Assembly: GCA_041395105.1 (NCBI GenBank)
Contig: JAWLBB010000006.1
Location: 124,001-188,000 of the forward strand
Direction of reading: 5' to 3'
DNA length: 64,000 nt
Source of the DNA: Opitutaceae bacterium
GTDB lineage: Bacteria; Verrucomicrobiota; Verrucomicrobiia; Opitutales; Opitutaceae
Shown: positions 61,092 to 64,000 of the stretch, piece after piece
Position numbering within the stretch: the stretch's first letter is position 1
Layout: each line of letters begins with the position of its first letter
Notes under the pieces: model-generated
The model's database searches: none
Told to the model about the DNA's origin: nothing
The model's input: the letters and a program-made list of their open reading frames with translations, nothing else
Translations under genes and position numbers: made by a program

Positions 61092-62383
61092 GGGCTTTCA
61101 GCCGTCCGGGTCAGGGAACGTCGGATTTCGAGGCCTCCGCACTTTATGGTTACAGGATAGTCGCCGGGAGCGAGTCTGCTGAAATCGAGTTCGTGATCGC
61201 CAGGCTGCAGACGTCCGCTCATGACCGATCGCCCGGTCGCATCGCGGATCTCGAAGGTGGCCTCCAACGGAACATGGATGTAGTATCGGCCGTTCAGATA
61301 CTGGTAAACATAGGTGAAGCGGGAGGCGAGGAAACCGGGCGGAAAGGGATCGTTCGCGGCGGCGGCGGCATCGGAGCGCCTGCGCAGATCATCGAGGATT
61401 TGATGCCCGTTTTCCAGAAACAGGTCGCGGCCCCGCTCCTCGGTTGCCTGGTCAAGCGATCCGTCGTCGGGGTAGTCGGACAAGGTGGGTCCGAACTGTC
61501 CGGTCATCAGCCAGAAAGTGGCCCCGTCGGACTGGTCGGGCTTGCCGTGGTAGAATTTCGCGTGAATGAAGATCTGTCCGAGCCGGCTCCCTTGGAAGGC
61601 GCCAAACCCGGGATAGCCGGCCGCTCCGTTGACCACGCCGGTCTGGCCGACCGAGCCAAGCTCGACGAAACGGAAACCCGCACCCTGCCCGGCCATGGTG
61701 TGGAGAAAGTCACAGGCCCGGGCATCGTCCCGGCAATTGGCCACGTGAAACGGAGTCTCCGGGGTTCCCTGGGCAATCCACGATTTCGTCCAATGGGAAA
61801 TGATGAACAGGTTGGCGAGGACATCCGGCTGGCCCGTGTCGAGGCAGTGCTTCACCGCGATGGCGGATTCGGTCAGAGGACCCCAGGAAAGGACGTGGAC
61901 CGGTTTCCGCGCGGCCAGATCAACGAGTGCCGCGACGGTCTCAAGTTCCGACAGGTCCGAATAGTCACGGTCCGGGTCGAACCGGATCGGCTCCGCATGG
62001 CGCGTCAGGCTGGAGCGGATAAACGGGATTTCGGGCTGGAAGCCACCGAAAGCTGCGTTGAGGAAGGGCACGTCGTGGGCATAGGCAGCCGCGAAGGCGG
62101 ACTGGACGAAGTCGGTGGCGTTCGGGAGGTTCTGCCGGTTGGTCGAGGAGTAGACGACGGCGGCGATGTCGAAGCGATTGGCTTCGAGAAGAAGGGCGGC
62201 CAGCGAGCAGATGTCGTCCGGGTCGTTGTTGGGGTGTCCACCGCTTCGTGTGGTTCGCGGATCGGAAAGATCGGTCGTCACCCAGATGGTCGGTTTGGTC
62301 GGAGTCGCCGGCACCGGAGAGGTAAGGGAAACCACGGCAAGCGTGACGAGGGCCGTGTGAATGAGGGAGAATCGAGTCGGCAT
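61088..62383 (-). CDS. DUF1593-type exported nucleoside-hydrolase-like protein
   Basis: A 431-residue exported protein (signal VTLAVVSLTSPVPA). The domain starts IWVTTDLSDPRTT and carries NNDPDDICSLAALLLEANRF, resembling the Asp-rich calcium site of nucleoside hydrolases, as in DUF1593. VLSWGPLTESAIAVKHC and LIISHWTKSW continue the fold. A C-terminal beta-sandwich starts near residue 350 (DATGRSVMSGRLQPGDHEL). Overlaps the sulfatase gene by 4 bases and, if the TolB gene's frameshift is repaired, follows it by about 15 bases. Likely acts on a glycan or nucleoside-like substrate. Confidence 0.82.
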   Translation of the reverse strand: MPTRFSLIHTALVTLAVVSLTSPVPATPTKPTIWVTTDLSDPRTTRSGGHPNNDPDDICSLAALLLEANRFDIAAVVYSSTNRQNLPNATDFVQSAFAAAYAHDVPFLNAAFGGFQPEIPFIRSSLTRHAEPIRFDPDRDYSDLSELETVAALVDLAARKPVHVLSWGPLTESAIAVKHCLDTGQPDVLANLFIISHWTKSWIAQGTPETPFHVANCRDDARACDFLHTMAGQGAGFRFVELGSVGQTGVVNGAAGYPGFGAFQGSRLGQIFIHAKFYHGKPDQSDGATFWLMTGQFGPTLSDYPDDGSLDQATEERGRDLFLENGHQILDDLRRRSDAAAAANDPFPPGFLASRFTYVYQYLNGRYYIHVPLEATFEIRDATGRSVMSGRLQPGDHELDFSRLAPGDYPVTIKCGGLEIRRSLTRTAESP

Positions 62384-62398
62384 GGGGCAGGGGGGCTA

Positions 62399-63453
62399 TT
62401 AGGGCAACTGGATGCCTTGGGCGGAGAGGTAGGAGGCAATGTCCATGACAAGGATTCCGTAGCCGTAGCCCGTGTTGTCACGGTGCGGGAGATCTGGAAG
62501 GCCATGTAGCGGCCGTCATCGCTGATCACGCCCTGGCTGGCCTTGAAATCGGGATCGTCGTTGAAGTTGGTGAGTCGGGTCATCCGCTCCGAACCGTCGA
62601 GTTCGAGCACCCAGAGATCAATCGGCTGGTAGTTCTTCATGCCGGGTGCCTCCGGGCGTTGCCGGTTGCTCTCGACCAGCGTGCGTTTTCCGTCGGGGAA
62701 GATGCCCTCGGGTTCGTCGTAGACTTCGGGGCGATTCGAATAATGGACGATCTTCCCCGTATCAAGGTCGATTCCCATGACCATGGCGATCACGTTGTTC
62801 TCCGGGGTGTACATGTTGAAGATCAACTCATGCTCCGCTCCGGGCCGGAAATTCTGGGCTTCGATCTTCCAGCCGGGATTGGGCAGGTCCGCGTGCGTGA
62901 GGACGACCCGGTCGTTGGCCAGCCTGGGGATTCCCTCGGGGTCGTAGACAATGTCGGCAACGTGAAACTCATCGCCGACCGCCCAGTTGATCCTCATCCG
63001 GGTGCGCGACACAGCCGGTCCCTCGCGGCAGTGTGCTCCAAGGGGAACCGGAGGTTTTCCGGACCCGGGGCGCAGGACCCAGAGTTCGGCGTTCTTTTCG
63101 TTGCGACTGGCGCCCGGATTGGTGGCGTCGTAAGTGCGTGCTCCGGAGAGAAGGATGTCCCCATTGGCCAGATACAGCGCCCGGGTGTAGCCTTCATGGG
63201 GGTAATCATGGGTGAGGGGAGTCAATTCGCGGGTCGCGATGTCCACCTCGTAGACGTCGCCTGAGGTCTTCTCGAGGAACACGATCCGGCGACCATCGTG
63301 GGCCCAGTCCGGACGTTGGCCGAACGTTGTGACCGGTGTGATGAAGGTCGGCAGGGGACGGGGAAGGTTCAGATCCTGGATGCTCCTGGCGCCGGCCACG
63401 GTGACCAGGGTGAGCGAGAGGAATGCGACGAGGTTGCAGCGTTGGGTTGTCAC
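62399..63453 (-). CDS. TolB/PD40 beta-propeller protein, frameshifted near its C-terminus
   Basis: A protein of about 350 residues after repair. A probable signal peptide comes first (LVAFLSLTLVTVAGA). PD40-type motifs are DWAHDGRRIVFLEKTSGD, IFPDGKRTLVESN and ISDDGRYMAFQISR. After ISRT the original frame becomes unlike the family and runs to 62278, overlapping the next gene. Adding one G near 62481 gives GDNTGYGYGILVMDIASYL and a stop at 62399. That restores a clean 15-base gap to the DUF1593 gene. Function is unknown; it may be a sugar lyase or structural propeller. Confidence 0.75.
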
Positions 63454-63507
63454 TGGGGGTCAGGCGTTGGATAGATGATTCACTGTCGGTTTGGTTCGCA
63501 GCGGTTT

Positions 63508-64000
63508 TCAGGGTTCGAAACGGATGTTCGCGACGTTGGTGTCGCCGATGAGGAGTTCGCCCGCGGTAAGCGGGGTTCCATTGATCGTGACGTTCCGGAA
63601 GAGGATGTTGCGGACGCCGCCGGGAAGCGGGCCAACCCCCTCCGGGGCGCCGCAGTTGGCCATGATTTCGCTCTTGTTGATGACCGGGCCGGTTATGCTG
63701 ATGTTTTCAAAGGTGATCCCGTCGATGCTGCCCGGATACCCTCGGTCGGGATCTTCGGCGTAGGTATTCAGGCGTAGGAAGCGCCAGACAGGGCCCTCGA
63801 TCCGGATATCCTTGAACCGGATGTCGCGGATGTCCCCGGGGCCGGCCTTGCGGGAGCCGATGATGGCCCGGTTGTTGGCCTCCCTCACCTGGTCGCAGTG
63901 GATGATGTCGATATCATGAATGTAGCCGCCTCCCTGGTCGTAGGGATCGCCGCCCCAGGAAAACTGGAAGACCGCCCCGTTGTTGCCCTGCCAGAAAACA
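63508..64000 (-). CDS. Right-handed beta-helix protein, C-terminal part (cut by the window end)
   Basis: The frame is open from the window end to the stop at 63508. It reads AVFQFSWGGDPYDQGGGYIHD, then DIRDIRFKDIRIEGPVW and VRNILFRNVTINGTPL, a parallel beta-helix of GH28/GH49-like type. The N-terminus is outside. It is on the same strand as the TolB-like, DUF1593 and sulfatase genes, so the four form one glycan-directed cluster. Substrate unknown. Confidence 0.75.
   Translation of the reverse strand, partial: VFWQGNNGAVFQFSWGGDPYDQGGGYIHDIDIIHCDQVREANNRAIIGSRKAGPGDIRDIRFKDIRIEGPVWRFLRLNTYAEDPDRGYPGSIDGITFENISITGPVINKSEIMANCGAPEGVGPLPGGVRNILFRNVTINGTPLTAGELLIGDTNVANIRFEP

Noticed and set aside
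59715..61160. A 481-codon frame antisense to the sulfatase
   Set aside because: The sulfatase active site is complete on the minus strand.
1..64000. CRISPR arrays, tRNA/rRNA genes, phage or IS genes
   Set aside because: Looked for regular spaced repeats, tRNA T-loops and transposase motifs; none were convincing.

Overview
The window looks like a chromosomal segment of a Verrucomicrobiota bacterium, probably class Opitutia. Base composition is GC-rich. The clearest taxonomic marker is a 51-residue gene at 48059-48214, which matches the small basic protein family shared by Verrucomicrobia and Chlamydiae. The two-copy C-terminal repeat of the metallopeptidase at 49931 and the many glycan-handling genes fit the same group. 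I see no rRNA or tRNA genes, no phage, no IS transposase and no CRISPR array.

Layout. 0-7 kb: the end of a Gfo/Idh/MocA oxidoreductase, an FG-GAP propeller protein, a GH4 alpha-galactosidase, a Phd/VapC toxin-antitoxin pair, an acyl-CoA synthetase, a repeat-filled gap and a 3-hydroxyacyl-CoA-dehydrogenase-like gene. 7-25 kb: a frameshifted beta-helix (pectate-lyase-like) gene, sthA, an HDOD gene, a GH37-like gene, NYN-LOTUS, a second beta-helix protein, a URO-D-like gene, propeller, uracil-DNA-glycosylase-like and DUF5703 glycosidase genes, a nitronate monooxygenase and an M23-like gene. 24.5-34.2 kb: a divergent locus, gntR-ggt-SLC13 leftward and M20 peptidase-esterase-dcuC rightward, followed by a membrane-anchored alpha/beta hydrolase. 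34.6-40.4 kb: a TonB-dependent receptor and a second, paralogous GntR regulator, divergent from a sugar isomerase and an aldo/keto reductase. 40-48 kb: redoxin, frameshifted MBL hydrolase, sialidase-like, esterase, PRMT-like methyltransferase and an oxidoreductase fusion. 48-50 kb: housekeeping genes (small basic protein, rpoZ, smpB, trmL). 50-59.3 kb: metzincin peptidase, alginate-lyase-like protein, PPK2, deoC plus a sugar kinase, two lipoproteins and two YbjQ-type proteins. 59.3-64 kb: a repeat island, then sulfatase, DUF1593 protein, TolB-like propeller and a beta-helix protein cut by the window end.

How the genes may work together. The 24.5-34.2 kb locus is the most system-like part. A FadR-type regulator, a gamma-glutamyltranspeptidase, a carboxypeptidase-G2-like M20 protein, an esterase and two dicarboxylate-type carriers flank one TGTATACA palindrome. 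The same palindrome recurs before the membrane hydrolase and at the promoter of the second GntR gene. I infer a regulon for scavenging acyl- or gamma-glutamyl conjugates. Most of the rest is glycan and sugar catabolism, typical of a saprophytic or polysaccharide-degrading verrucomicrobium.

Three genes (near 8417, 41903 and 62481) are each broken by what looks like one inserted or deleted base. Either the assembly has residual indels or several accessory genes are decaying. Several families of short palindromic repeats fill the larger gaps. One of them supplies the stop codon of the PRMT-like gene.
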